Part shown: positions 31,909 through 41,983 of the stretch, in pieces
Numbering within the stretch: the stretch's first letter is position 1
Layout: each line of letters starts with the position of its first letter
NCBI GenBank assembly: GCA_948144175.1
Contig: CANXME010002068.1
Span: 1,116,001-1,180,000, forward strand
From: Closterium sp. NIES-65
Taxonomy: Eukaryota; Streptophyta; Zygnematophyceae; Desmidiales; Closteriaceae
Direction of reading: 5' to 3'
DNA: 64,000 nt
Notes under the pieces: model-generated
What the model was told of the DNA's origin: nothing
What the model saw: only the letters and a program-made list of their open reading frames with translations
The model's database searches: none
Made by a program: the position numbers and the translations under genes

Positions 31909-33226
31909 GGTAGCAAGAATAGCATCATAATCAAGATCAACGATAGCAACCCCCGACCTAAGCAGCTCGCCCCAGCAAGGGATCTCAGTGGTGTCAGGGA
32001 ACTGGAGACGCCAAGCGTCTGTGAGGTGGCCGAAGCAGGGCTGGGTGGTGTGCGGGCCACCGCACGGCTCACCAGTGCGGTCTCCAGAATGCAGGTCGTA
32101 GGCACAGGGACTAGCACCCCCACCCCGCTGGCGCGCAGCGTACCACTGACGAAGCTGCTGGGGGGGTGGGGTCTCACGAGTGCGCTGCTGCTGCTGGTGC
32201 TGACCACCACCGAAGCCGCCCTGCTACACAGAGCCACCCCGACCAGCTCCACTATCGCCGCCGCCACCGCCGCCTCCTCCGCTCCCACCGCCACTGCCGC
32301 CGCCGCGTCCGCCTCCACCGCCGCCACTGAAGCCCTCACCCCCGCCACTCCTACTGCCACCCCCACCCCCTCCGCCGCCTCCACCGCCACCTCCACCGCC
32401 ACCTCCACCGCCCCCGCCAGCTCCTCCAGCGCCCTTGCCCCCCTTGCCCTTGCCGTTGCGGCGTCTCCTGCTAGGGGCAGACGCAGCTCCGACCGACTCG
32501 GTGCCAAAGAGGTCGACCGCAGCAGCAGAGGCAACAGAGGGCAAAAGCGGGGAGGGGGGGCACCCCTCAAAGAAGGGGGCACGAGGGTCACCACGAGAGG
32601 CTCCTACAGCGACTATACTCTTCTCAGCTGCCAGGAGGCGCTCCTCAAGGAGGTCAACGGTGAGTGTGGTGGGGCAAACAGAGAGGAAGTGGTCCCTGAC
32701 CGAGCGAAGGGAGTCAGGGAGCCAGGTGACTAGGTAGTAGAAGGTGATGTACATGGGGGGGGGGGTTCTTGGCGCAGAACTCAGCAGGAAGCGCAGTGCG
32801 GTAGCGGGTGTCACTAGTGCGAAGGTGCGTAATGAGGTCATCGACTGTGGGAAAGGCGGCGAGGTCAGGGAACAGGTACGGCAGCATGAAGCGACTAAGG
32901 GCAGCAGTGGCAGGGGAAGAGTAGCGTGCAACTACAGCGTCGTACAAGGTCTTAGCACTCTTGTACTGACAAAAGTGTGCACGCTCAGTGGACGGCAGGT
33001 GACTACGCACATGAAGACGGGCAGCAGCATCGCGTGTGGCCCACTGTGAGTGAACAGTACTCTCAGTATCGGCAGCAGGGGCAGCAGAGGCGCCAGACGT
33101 GAGATTGAACTGTGAGAGACCATCTTTTCTATCGCACTGCAGGAAAAGCTGCAGATCATCGACCTAGACCTCAAAGTCAACAGCCCGACCCTCAGCATCA
33201 AAGGTGAGAACATTGGGGGTAGCCAT
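31909..33226 (-). pseudogene. Copia-4 Gag with knuckle region
   Basis: The Gag ATG is at 33224-33226 ([20 protein letters not shown]), the same start as in Copia-6. A TAG at 33164-33166 replaces a Trp codon, and an expanded C-run (32755-32765 as G on plus) shifts the frame at the NPPPMYIT block. Downstream, [14 protein letters not shown], a Gly-rich tract and a decayed knuckle (CAYDLHSGDRTGEPCGGPHT) are visible; the last Cys position near 32040 reads CFGH-like in another frame. Confidence 0.8.
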
Positions 33227-34016
33227 GACAGCAGCAGTGGCAGGCTAGCAGCAGCATTAGTTGGCTAGCAGCAGCAGCAGCAGTAGCAGGCAAGCAGCAG
33301 GAGGGGCGCGGCTCGGTGGTGCTCTTACCAGGGGCGGGTGGGTAGAGTTCCGCGAGCGGTGGGGCAAGGCCGAGGTGCATCGGGAGGAACAGGGCCGCGA
33401 CTGGGCGGCAGAGGAGGGCCGCGCCTCGGCTGCAGGGTAGGGCCGGGACGGCCGTGGCTGCTGTCATGGCAGGAGCGGCGGCGGCTGTCACGGCAGCAGC
33501 GTCGGTGGCGATCGGCCGTGGAGGAAGCACCAGCGGCAGCAGGCGCGACGGCAGCTGCTGCTGGGGCGGCGACGACGGAGCGGCAGGGCCGTGAAGAGCT
33601 GGGGAGGGGCCGCTAAGGGGCCGCGGAAGGGCCGTGAAGGAGCCGCGAAGGGCCGCGAAGGGCCGCGGAGGGGCCGGGAAGGGGCCGCGAAGGGCGGCGA
33701 AGGGGCCAAGAAGGGGCCGCGAGGGGCCGCGAAGGGGCCGCGAGGGGCCGCGAAGGGGCCGCGAAGGGCCGTGAGAGGGGCCACGAAGGGCTGCGAAGAG
33801 GCCGCGAAGGGGCCGCGAAGGGCCGTGAGAGGGGCCGCGAAGGGGCCTTAAGAGGGCGCGACGGGCCGCTAAGGGCAGGGGACGCGACGGGAGGGCAGGC
33901 GCACGGGGCGCGACTAGGGCAGGCGCGAAGCGCGCTCCGGGCAGGTAAGGAAAAAAAAAATCGTTGTAGTGGTGGGCCCTAGGAAACGTTCCCACTAGGG
34001 AACCTGCTCTATACCA
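33227..34016 (-). repeat. Copia-4 leader repeats and PBS
   Basis: About 780 bp between PBS and Gag. The part from 33590 to 33860 consists of GGGGCCGCGAAGGG-type units (plus strand) repeated about twenty times with variants GGGCCGTGA and GGGCCGCTAA. The PBS at 34006-34016 reads TGGTATAGAGC on the minus strand, one base short of the consensus. Confidence 0.85.
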
Positions 34017-34141
34017 TGTGAAATATCGAGGAATGATTGAACTAGGAAAGTGTGTGATACAAATATGAAACCCTAGAAACCTGTACCCATCCATGTCTAC
34101 CCCACTAGAGCCTACAAACACTATGTCACATATATCCGACA
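34017..34141 (-). repeat. 5' LTR of Copia-4
   Basis: 125 bp, TGTCGGATATATG start and ATATTTCACA end in element orientation, followed on the plus strand by the TSD GGATC. Confidence 0.92.
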
Positions 34142-34146
34142 GGATC

Positions 34147-34319
34147 TGGTGTCAGGGTCGGATACGGACAAGATAAAGGGGTTGGTGTTCCGGCACCAGG
34201 GGGATAAGTATAAGTGGTGGCACAAGGTCACTGATCGCGTCCACGTAATTGAGCTGCTGGTGTCTTTTGCTGCGCTGACCTGCGATTTTTGCAGCGGAAT
34301 GCATGACATGTTTCCATGA
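34147..34319 (+). pseudogene. LINE ORF1, 3' part with a probable truncated zinc knuckle
   Basis: Removing Copia-4 and one TSD copy makes this segment continuous and in frame with 19559. It encodes a basic segment (GDKYKWWHKVTDRVHV) and ends CDFCSGMHDMFP before TGA at 34317-34319. The final Cys of a C-X2-C-X3-H-X4-C knuckle would fall exactly on the stop codon, suggesting a TGC or TGT to TGA change at the end. The 620 bases up to ORF2 hold no further recognisable domain. Confidence 0.6.
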
Positions 34320-34942
34320 TGATGACGTTAAGGAGAGGCAGAACAATATTGGAAATTGGAGTCTGATGCTGCAGCGTGCTCATGAGATCATGGTAACACT
34401 CTCGGATGCTACTCTTACCTTGTTTTTTCAGGTGGCTGCAGCAGAGAGCCTCCAAGCTGACTTCTGTACGACCCTTCCCCCAGGCAGCGGCTTCCATGAA
34501 GCTCTCATCGGCGCTGAAGACCGTGCTGGCAAATCCTGCGATCGCTTTGGTGTCAACGGGAGGAGCTCGGGAGGAGTGATTATGTGCTCAGGAGGGCTAC
34601 GGGAAGGCTCAAGGGTCCAGCTTCGAGAAGGCAGTGGAGCATGTCCAGTCAGTCTGCCATGGCACTGGTCTACTCAAAACAAGTGCGGCTACGTGCTCGA
34701 GCAAGGGGAAGCTGAATCTCACACGACTCCGGAAGGAATGTGGAATGTGATCGGCCGGCCGTGCGGGTGGCTGAGATGTTAGTCACCTGCGAGAACTTCG
34801 AAGGAGAAGGCCGGAGAAGGGTGTATGAGGATTCCAGGCGTGATGCAGGTTTCATCAGTAGTAGTGATGGTTGTGGTGTTCGCGTATTGTATCATCTCTA
34901 ATAAAGCCCGTGGATGCAAGGGGCTAGCTGTCGAGTCGATCA

Positions 34943-37016
34943 ATGGGTAACACACCTTTTCTCACCATCTGCGGGGTCAACGTAAACCGCCTCAGAAGCA
35001 GTGGAAAACGTACCAAACACAGAAGGTGGCTACAAACAACAGCAAACATAATGGTACTCTTAGACACAAGGCTAAAGGAGGACCACCATTTCTCGAAAGA
35101 GATTAGACCAAAAGCTTGGGCTGCGGTCGGACCGAGCCAGGCGGCTGGAGGTGTGGCGGTACTGTCCTTCGGCAGGCACATCCGCTTCTCGGACGTTCTA
35201 CCTGATGCAACCGGGAGGCTTTTGGGGGTGACAGTGGAAGGAGGAGAGGAGCCTTTTAGACTGGTTACGGCGTATCTCCCGGCGCAGGCCTGCAACAGGG
35301 CGAAGTTTCACAGGGAACATCGAGTACCTTTTGTGCAAGCACAGGTGCAGTCGAAACACCTGGTGGTGGTGGGGGATCTCAATATGGTGGCTGACCCGGA
35401 CCTGGATAAGTCGTTTGGAGCAGGGCCGGGAAGGGAAAATCAACGGTTCCTCGATGCCTGGCAGGCGCATGATCTCCGAGACACCTTCCGAGCTCTGCCC
35501 CACGGACAAAGAGTACACTTTTAAAGATACAGCCACGCAATTGAAGATGCGCATCAACAGGGCTTTGGTATCCACTCACTGATAGGGAATCTGGAGGGAG
35601 CTTAACATGTGGGGGTGCCGAGGAACCTGACAGACCACCGGTTTGCCGTCAAGATAAGACTGAAGTTTGTATCGGCACTCGCGTACGGTCCGGGCCTCTG
35701 GAGGTTCCATGCGACAAGGGGGAAAAAGAGAGGGGTGAGGAAATTCATACAAGTGGTAGTAGAGGCGCTTGGCAAAGCAGGGAGAAGCTCCCTGGAGTGC
35801 GTGCTGCCCAAGCTCACGACGGGGCTACGGTCACATGAAAAAGAGGAGAGGAAAAGGGTGATGGCAACGCAAACTGCACCTCACGGAGGAGGTGGAGCGG
35901 TTAAGGCACATGGTCATGGGCGGTCCGACGGATGAAAGAACAAAAGCGCTACTGCTCACCAAGGAGGAGCAACTGGAGGCTTACCGGGAAAATGAGCAAG
36001 AGAGGCTGGAAGTCTTCGCACGCCGCATGGCGGAGCTGTAGGGGGAGATCCCGTCACCATACTTGTCGGGTCAGGTGAAGATGAGGAAGGAACGCACGCT
36101 AATAGAGGAGGTGTAGTTCAAAGGGGTGTGCCATCGGGGATCCCAAGCAGTACTTTCGGCGGCGTCGGAGAACTTCGCAGAATCTTTCAAGGCGGAAGCC
36201 GCGACGTCGCAGCCACACAGTCTCGAGTGCATGGTTGACAGGGTGATGCCAGCGGAGGCGGTGGACAGGCTCAAAGGCCCATGGACAGAAGCGGAGGTCA
36301 AGGCGGCGTTGGAGGGGCTCCCGAAGGGGAAGTCGCCAGGGCAAGACGGTTTGCCAGCGGAACTCTTTGTGGCCCACCTGGACCTGCTGGCGGGGTGTTT
36401 CATGAGTTTCGTAAAAAAAGTTCGAATTGACGGGGCGGTTGCCAGACTCGTTGACAACGGTGGTCATGGTTTTAATGCACAAGAATAGGGAGAAGGGTCT
36501 GCTAACGAATTACAGACCAATCACACTTCTCACCACAGTGTACAAGGACCTGGTGAAGGTTCTAGCGAACAGACTCAAGCAAGAGCTGCATCACATTATC
36601 TCAAAGGAACAGCACGGCTTCATACCGGGACGCAGTCTGGCGGATGCGGTGGCGGTGGTGGCTGATGCGATAGAAGCGGCGGATAATGACGGTGAGGTCT
36701 GGTATCTCCTGCTCGTCGATTTCCAGAAGGCCTACGACATGGTGCCGTGCCCTTTCCTTTTCAGAACGCTAGAGAAGCTTGGTCTGCCTACGCAGTTCGT
36801 CAGTTGGGCGGAAGGTCTGCATCGGGGATCAGGGACAAGAATGGTTATAAACGGCTGCATAGGGGAGAAGGTGGAAATGCAAAGGGGAGTACGACAGGGG
36901 TGACCCTTAGCGCCCTACCTTTTCCTCTACGCACTGGAGCCGCTATGCGCGGAGATAAGGAGACGTGGCCTGGGGGTCAAGGCAGACGGGGGTGACGCAG
37001 TGTCATAGGGTACGCA
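34943..37016 (+). pseudogene. LINE ORF2: endonuclease and reverse transcriptase, first part
   Basis: ORF2 starts at ATG 34943. The apurinic/apyrimidinic-type endonuclease is seen as LTICGVNVNRLRS, ANIMVLLDTRLKED and HLVVVGDLNMVADP, to about 35520, where a frameshift occurs. RT blocks follow in several frames: GKSPGQDGLPAELF (36330), NYRPITLLTTVYKDLVKVL (36510), QHGFIPGRSLADAV (36610), LLVDFQKAYDMV (36715, first catalytic aspartate) and GVRQG followed by a stop where a conserved Cys/Ser would be (36900). S3 cuts the chain at the YADD box. Confidence 0.88.
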
Positions 37017-37221
37017 TGTCAGAATATGTTATTTGTCTAGCCTGCAATGGGGTACTCAATAGTGAGTACAGCCCTTTAGGGTTTCCTAATTGTACCAACC
37101 TGCCTACTAGTGCAATCATCCATTCTGTTTCTATCATTCTCGATCCTGCTTGGCACAACCTTCTACTCTCTCTGTGGCCTAGGCTACTAAGCCTAGGCCC
37201 TACTCCTTGTTGATACTGACA
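37017..37221 (+). repeat. S3: 205-bp solo LTR inside the LINE reverse transcriptase
   Basis: Begins TGTCAGAATATG and ends GATACTGACA, with a perfect TSD ACGCA (37012-37016 and 37222-37226). It contains the perfect 24-base hairpin with arms GGCCTAGGCT and AGCCTAGGCC (37176-37199) also found in both TRIM LTRs, plus neighbouring CATTCTCGAT and TTGGCACAA stretches in the same order. It therefore belongs to a relative of the TRIM-like family. It falls between the Y and DD codons of the RT YADD motif. Confidence 0.88.
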
Positions 37222-37226
37222 ACGCA

Positions 37227-39259
37227 GATGACACTTCGTTGATCCTCAAGGGTGCAGACCAGCTGCAGGAGGCGGCAGCATCTTTGGATTGGTTCGGGGA
37301 GTTGTCCGGTCTGCGCATCAATCGCGACAAGTCAACAGTTATGGCTTTGCGAAGGAATAAAGGTAGGACGCCGTTGCCAGGAGTTACCTTCAAGTGGGCA
37401 GAAGATGGAGTCCCCGAACGTCTGTTGGGAATATGGGTGACTCCGAACGGGGATGCGGCACCGTCCTGGGAAAAGGCTTGGGAGAGGGGGAAGAATGAGC
37501 TAATCAAATGGGAGAGTCAGCATCTGCTAATAGCGTCAAGGGTGACGGTGATTAACAGCTACATCATGCCTATACTGCTGTTTCAAGCATAGATTTACCC
37601 GCCGCCGGAGGAGTTCTAGGCGAAAATACGGAAAACGTGCGATAATTACGTCTCAAAAGGAGAAGTGACGGCGGAGAAGATCTTCTTTCTCTAGAGTGGG
37701 GAGTTGGCTCCGTTGCCGAAGAAGAAGGGGGGTTTGGGGCTGATAGACCCTAAGGAGCGGCTCGACAGTCTGGCGATACGTCAGGTGGGAAAGTTCTTCA
37801 CGGAACAAGATGCCACCAAATAGTGGCTGATGGAGAAGGCAGCGGCGATGCCGCAAGGCGTAGGGACACTCTTCGCTCATAAGTCTGCTGGCAAGCACTG
37901 GGAGAAGGGGAGTCAGAGGTGGAAGGCGACCGCGGAGGTTTTTTGGGAGTCCTCGTTCGCTGAGCTTTCGGCGCCGTCTAATTGTCAGGAGGCAGAACGA
38001 GCGTTGCTATGTTTCAGCCGGCGCATCATGTACCGCGGGGGGGGGGGGGGGGAGGGAACCTTTCGAGAACCAACAAGGCATGGCAGTAATCCTGAAAACC
38101 AGGCTGGGAGACCTACTCACAACCAAGGAGGATGGGAGCAGAGACATCAAGGATGTCAAAACAATGGCAATGGAATTTGGGAGCGTGGTGCTGGCTAGGT
38201 GGGCGAAAAGAGCTTTCGAAGCGTCCCCGGCGGAGTGGAGAGCGATGCTGAGGGCGCCTAGAGCATCGGAGCGGTTGCAGCGGCGGCGAAGGTGGTGAGA
38301 ACAGTCCTATCATGCCCGCAGGAGTTTCTGTACTGGACAGTGAGAGGGGCTAAAGAAGTAGTGGAAACGGATCATCTTAGCTGCTCGGATGGCCTTAGCC
38401 TGGTGGCACCATAGAGACCGTACGCGGTCGGTTTCCCTGCCAAGAGGGTGGAACCGGTGGTGGTCAAGGGGGACACGGTGCTCGGGGCGATGGGTGAACC
38501 GAGGGTCAAGCTGTGCCAAACCTTGTTGGTGGGGGAGAATATGAGGCCGGTGGCGCCTAAGGAGATTAGGAGGGTTCTTGCGGAGCCGGCCGGGACATCG
38601 AGACGAAGGCACGTGTGGACGAGGAGCTAGGCAGGAAAATTGATTGGAAGGCGGTGAGGGAGAGGAGGGAATCCCTGGCAATACCCTACAGAGCGAGAGA
38701 CGTGGTGTTTAGAATGATCAGCAAGAACCTGCAGGTGGGGGGGAGGCTGGTTTTCCTGGGCCCCAGGGGGAGCTGTCCACACTGCGGTGGCCCAGAAACC
38801 CTGGACCGCTGCATGATCACCTGCCCTGTCATCCAGCTGGTGATTGGCGCACTACTGAGATCGCCGGCGGATCAGACGAGGTCGCTCGGCGACATGCTCT
38901 TCTCAGAGGGGGCCACGAAAACCGGTTTTTCGGGGGCAACGTTGACAGCGGTGACGATGCGCAGAATCTGGTTGGCCAGGGTGGATGCGGTGTTCCGGAA
39001 GGAGAGGTTCCAACGGATAAAGGTGGCAAGGGCGGCAATCTACGACTTTATGCGTCACACAAGGCTGTACAGGGCCGGAAAGCTGAGGAAGGCAACGAAG
39101 AATAGTGTGCAAGGGCAGCCACGGGACCCGTGGGGCGGCCTGGTAGGAGATGGGAGAACGGCAATCGCGAGGATAAGCGAGGCATGGGAACAGGCCATGT
39201 GGAAGGTGGATTTCCTCTCCATTTGGCAAAACCCCAAGACCTTCCACCGTCCACCGTAG
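37227..39259 (+). pseudogene. LINE ORF2: RT end and C-terminal zinc region
   Basis: Resumes with DDTSLILKG (second half of the catalytic YADD) and LSGLRINRDKSTVMALRRN, then continues with frameshifts and stops (for example 37590, 37692, 38296, 38627). The last part is open from about 38615 to the TAG at 39257-39259 and contains CPHCGGPETLDRCMITCP, a C-X2-C-type motif typical of the zinc-binding RVT tail of plant L1 elements. A G16 run at 38037-38052 lies in a disrupted stretch. Confidence 0.85.
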
Positions 39260-39366
39260 ACGCAGGTAGGGGGGTGGCACCTGAGCCTCGGCGGGGGTAT
39301 AGCGTTTCCCTCTAGAATCCAGTTACGACTGTGAATGTATATGCATTTTTATAGTGTACTTGCGTT

Positions 39367-39411
39367 CAATAAAATATATATATATATAAAAAAAAAAGTG
39401 AGGGAGTTGCT
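39367..39411 (+). repeat. LINE 3' end: AATAAA-like signal, TA repeat, poly(A) and right TSD
   Basis: CAATAAAATATATATATA runs into A10 (39388-39397) and then GTGAGGGAGTTGCT (39398-39411), the right copy of the TSD. This is the expected signature of target-primed reverse transcription. Confidence 0.85.
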
Positions 39412-40217
39412 CAACGGGCTCCGTCGAGCTACAGGGAATCACTGTGGTGTTGCCGTCGACCAGGGAGTTTGACGACCATCTTTGGTGGGGCAAGACGACA
39501 AAATGGTCATCGACTTGCACGGGGATGGAGCAGTCCGTCGACCTGACATGTGAATGGCAGTCGACGAGGGGAGCTCGGCTTCAGCAGCCGACACTGCTGG
39601 TCGACGAAGGGGTCCGTCGACCAAGGTGTAACTCGACGGGAGCTGTGGTCGACCAGAGGCACTTGGTGGTTGACCAGAGCACTTGGTGGTCAACTAGGTC
39701 GACCAGGTAACCTGCTCACGTGATGAAGGCGACTTCGGGTTGATATCTTGAAGTCGAGGTGGCTCGACAGGCGCAGACAACAGCCAACAGATGCGCAAAG
39801 ATGCAAGCCGGGCCAATTGTCTGCGCGCACCTGCGAGTGCGCGCACTACTGTCTTTTACAAGGCAACACTGGACACCCGCTCTGGTGCAGCGTTGGCACA
39901 CCGTCGACCTGCTGTGTTGGCAGGTCGCCTTTCTGCAGTGCTGGCATAGCTCCTCTACGCAATGCTAGCAGGCGGTCGACCAAGCAGTGCTGGCGGCCGA
40001 CCAGGCTAGCTGCAGAGTTGCTAGGTGCCTGATGTAGTCATTGTTGTCATTGCTTGTTTAATCATTCTGTAATGCAATCTTTGCCTAATGAAACTCTTGC
40101 CGATTTCTCCCGTAAACGTGCAAGCTCTAAGGAACTAAGCAAAGCTACGATCACTCCTAGTAGTTTGTGCCAACCCCCCCGTAGTCTAGCTCACTGCCTT
40201 GTAGAGTGACCTCCGCA
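39412..40217 (+). repeat. S2, right fragment of the same solo LTR
   Basis: Resumes directly after the LINE and its TSD, ending GACCTCCGCA like S1. It contains many GTCGACC motifs (about 39460-39710 and 39970-40010) in place of the GACGCC units of S1, so the two LTRs share ends but not their repetitive middle. The 3' part (GCCTAATGAAACTCTTGCCG near 40083) is conserved between S1 and S2. Confidence 0.65.
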
Positions 40218-40402
40218 CCGAGTAGCCATAAATGGCCTTGCTTATAGGATCATAGGGTACATAGAATATATCATCCCTAGGTCATGTGCCCGAAGCTACT
40301 GACTCAATATCACTTTTCACCTGGGTAGGGTTAGAAGGTTTTATCCGAGGCTTGGATAACTTTTCTAAAGCCTGGAACCTTCCCCTAAGCCTTTCCTCTA
40401 GG
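40218..40402 (-). pseudogene. Gypsy-A gag-protease spacer, end piece
   Basis: Similar over most of its length to 50105-50290 in Gypsy-B (shared TTGCTTATA(G)GATCATAGGG, ATCATCCCTAG, GGGTAGGGTT and CTGGAACCTTCCC). Lies beyond S2 and completes the spacer of Gypsy-A. At about 40402 it changes abruptly into integrase-proximal sequence of Gypsy-B. Confidence 0.7.
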
Positions 40403-40601
40403 TGACGAACTACTATACGTGTGCTGCCATCAGGGGCCATTGACAATACTTAGTTATCACCTGCTAACGTCTTGTTGCTCCCGAAATGTCCTGCGTATGC
40501 TACGTCGTGAAAATCCTCTAGTAAGATCCATCGGAGCGAGGTATAGTTCGGTACCTTGAACCCTTCTTTACCACTAAGTCTTTCTCCCACTGTTACAGCT
40601 T

Positions 40602-41222
40602 CTATTTTTGTGCTGTAGCGATCTCTGTGTCCACTGAGTACTCATGTTCGAATAGAACCTTCAGCAGAGGGTTTATCCCGTCAAGCTGGATGCCTGCTAC
40701 GTGATCTGGGCGACTCAGTGCATCGGCCTTGTTGTGTAGCTCTGGCTTGTAGACAATGTCGTAGTGAAAGTGGGTTTGCAGGAAGTTAATCCACCGCACA
40801 TGTCGTCGTGAGAGTGTAGGTTGCGACTTGAGGTATTTGGGACTGCAGTGGTCAGTGTGATCTGTTGCTTTGGCTCTCTCTAGGTAGCACCTCCATGCCT
40901 TGAGGGCTATGACCATCGTTACGGCTTCCTTGTCTTGAAATTAGTCATTTGGTTATGCTCCGTGTAGCTTCTTACTGAGGTAAGAGATGGGCTGCAAGCC
41001 GCATCAATGATCTTGCATCAGTACTGCTCAAACTGTCTGGCCACTAGCGTCTGCTTCCACCACGCAACCTTTGTCTAGATCTGGTAGGATGAGTACTGGG
41101 GTAGTAGTCAGTGCTGTCTGTGGATGTTGTATGGCTAGCTGTTGAGGAGTATCCCATTTATAAGGCGTATCCCTTTTTAGTAAGTTGGTCAATGGCGCAT
41201 CTATCTTAGCGTACTGTGGCAC
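40602..41222 (-). pseudogene. Gypsy-B RNase H
   Basis: VVEADASGQTV (near 41030-41050) keeps the catalytic aspartate that Gypsy-A has lost; AKATDHTDHCSPKYL and FHYDIVYKPELHNKADALSR are the later RNase H blocks. Two stops near 40940-41010 interrupt the chain. Downstream on the minus strand (40403-40600) decayed integrase-proximal sequence continues. Confidence 0.82.
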
Positions 41223-41758
41223 AACCCTGTTGTAGTGATTGGCGTAACCTAGGATTTGCTACAACTCCTTGATGTTCTTTGGGAGAGGTGGATGGGCAGA
41301 TGGGCTTTCGGTCCAGCAGATATTCTATCTGCTTCTTCATGTCTGGCGGTTCGGTTGGACTAAAGCGGTATGGTGCACGGGAGACGGGTTTCACACCTGG
41401 TTCCTCCACGATCTCGTGTTCGTGGGTTCGGATTGGAGGCACTCCTGCAGGCAGGTCATCCGGTATGAAGTCCTTATACTTTGATAACACCTCTTGTACT
41501 GCTGCAGGTAGCTCCGAGTTTGGCTTCTCCTCCTCTGCTGCTGCCATCACCAATGCTAGATACCCTGCGTTACTCTTGTTCACTATCCGTTTGAGCTGTG
41601 CAAGTGTCGTTTCAGGAAAATTTCCTGAATCCGTCCCGCTTTGCAGCTCCAAATGTTTCCTATTGTTGTAGATGCACACTTTCCGGTTAACCCAATCGAT
41701 CTCAAGGAACTGCTTTAGACATTCTTTCCCCAAGATGAAATCCAACCCCTTGATGTTT
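41223..41758 (-). pseudogene. Gypsy-B protease-RT spacer and N-terminal RT with RT core deleted
   Basis: Open from 41745: DFILGKECLKQFLEIDWVNR, FPETTLAQLKRIVNKSNAGY, VQEVLSKYKDFIPDDLPAGV and MKKQIEYLLDRKPICPSTSP. It then jumps directly to KEHQGVVANP-like sequence near 41280, which belongs after the palm domain. The YLDD-containing core (several hundred bases in Gypsy-A) is missing. This copy shows the uninterrupted spacer that S1 split in Gypsy-A. Confidence 0.82.
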
Positions 41759-41902
41759 TGAGAAAGTGTGAACGAGGATAAATGACTATGAAGTGAAGTG
41801 AATACAAATAGGAAACCCTAATTGTGTTGTACCCCCTATGGGATACCCCACTATAGCCTACAGAAACAAGTAAGCTATATGTTCTGACACACCCCCATAG
41901 GC
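41759..41902 (-). repeat. 3' LTR and polypurine tract of Copia-6
   Basis: LTR 41759-41889 (TGTCAGAACA...TTTCTCA in element orientation). The tract GCCTATGGGGGTG occupies 41890-41902 on the minus strand. Confidence 0.93.
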
Positions 41903-41983
41903 AAAGTGGGGGAGAACAAGGGGTCACAAGACCAGTCAAGCAAAGCAAAGCATGAGTATATATAGGCGAAGGTACAAGCAAGG

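Larger units (their letters stand above)
19560..34141 (-). mobile_element. Copia-4: copia element in LINE ORF1, itself split by Copia-5
   Basis: Perfect TSD GGATC (19555-19559 and 34142-34146). LTRs of 125 bp: 3' LTR 19560-19652 plus 27124-27155, 5' LTR 34017-34141; 10 differences counted by eye. Without Copia-5 and its TSD the element is about 7.1 kb. All domains are present on the minus strand but broken: RNase H/RT 27408-29000, linker 29000-30300, integrase 30300-31080, protease 31080-31770, knuckle and Gag 31900-33226, leader 33227-34005. Confidence 0.92.
18250..39397 (+). mobile_element. L1-type LINE, nearly full length, split by Copia-4 and S3
   Basis: The LINE has a short C/A-rich 5' UTR, ORF1, ORF2 with endonuclease, RT and a C-terminal zinc motif, and a poly(A) end. 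It is flanked by a 14-bp TSD with one mismatch: GTGAGGGAGCTGCT (18236-18249) and GTGAGGGAGTTGCT (39398-39411). Net length without Copia-4 (with one TSD copy) and S3 is about 6.4 kb, usual for a plant-type L1. Both ORFs carry frameshifts and stops, so it is dead. It landed inside solo LTR S2. Confidence 0.88.
14398..40402 (-). mobile_element. Gypsy-A: Ty3/gypsy element, opened by S1, S2 and everything nested in S2
   Basis: Net gypsy sequence is 14398-16524, 17606-18144 and 40218-40402. On the minus strand the order is gag-protease spacer, protease, RT, RNase H, integrase, the normal Ty3/gypsy order. The 3' end is cut by Copia-3 at 14397. The 5' end is lost at about 40402, where the sequence passes without any LTR into the integrase-proximal region of Gypsy-B. 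Protein-level similarity to Gypsy-B is strong, so both are one family. Confidence 0.8.

Noticed and set aside
34303-34782. A 159-codon plus-strand frame between LINE ORF1 and ORF2 as a separate gene
   Set aside because: It overlaps the end of ORF1 in another frame and shows no known motif; the LINE context explains the position.
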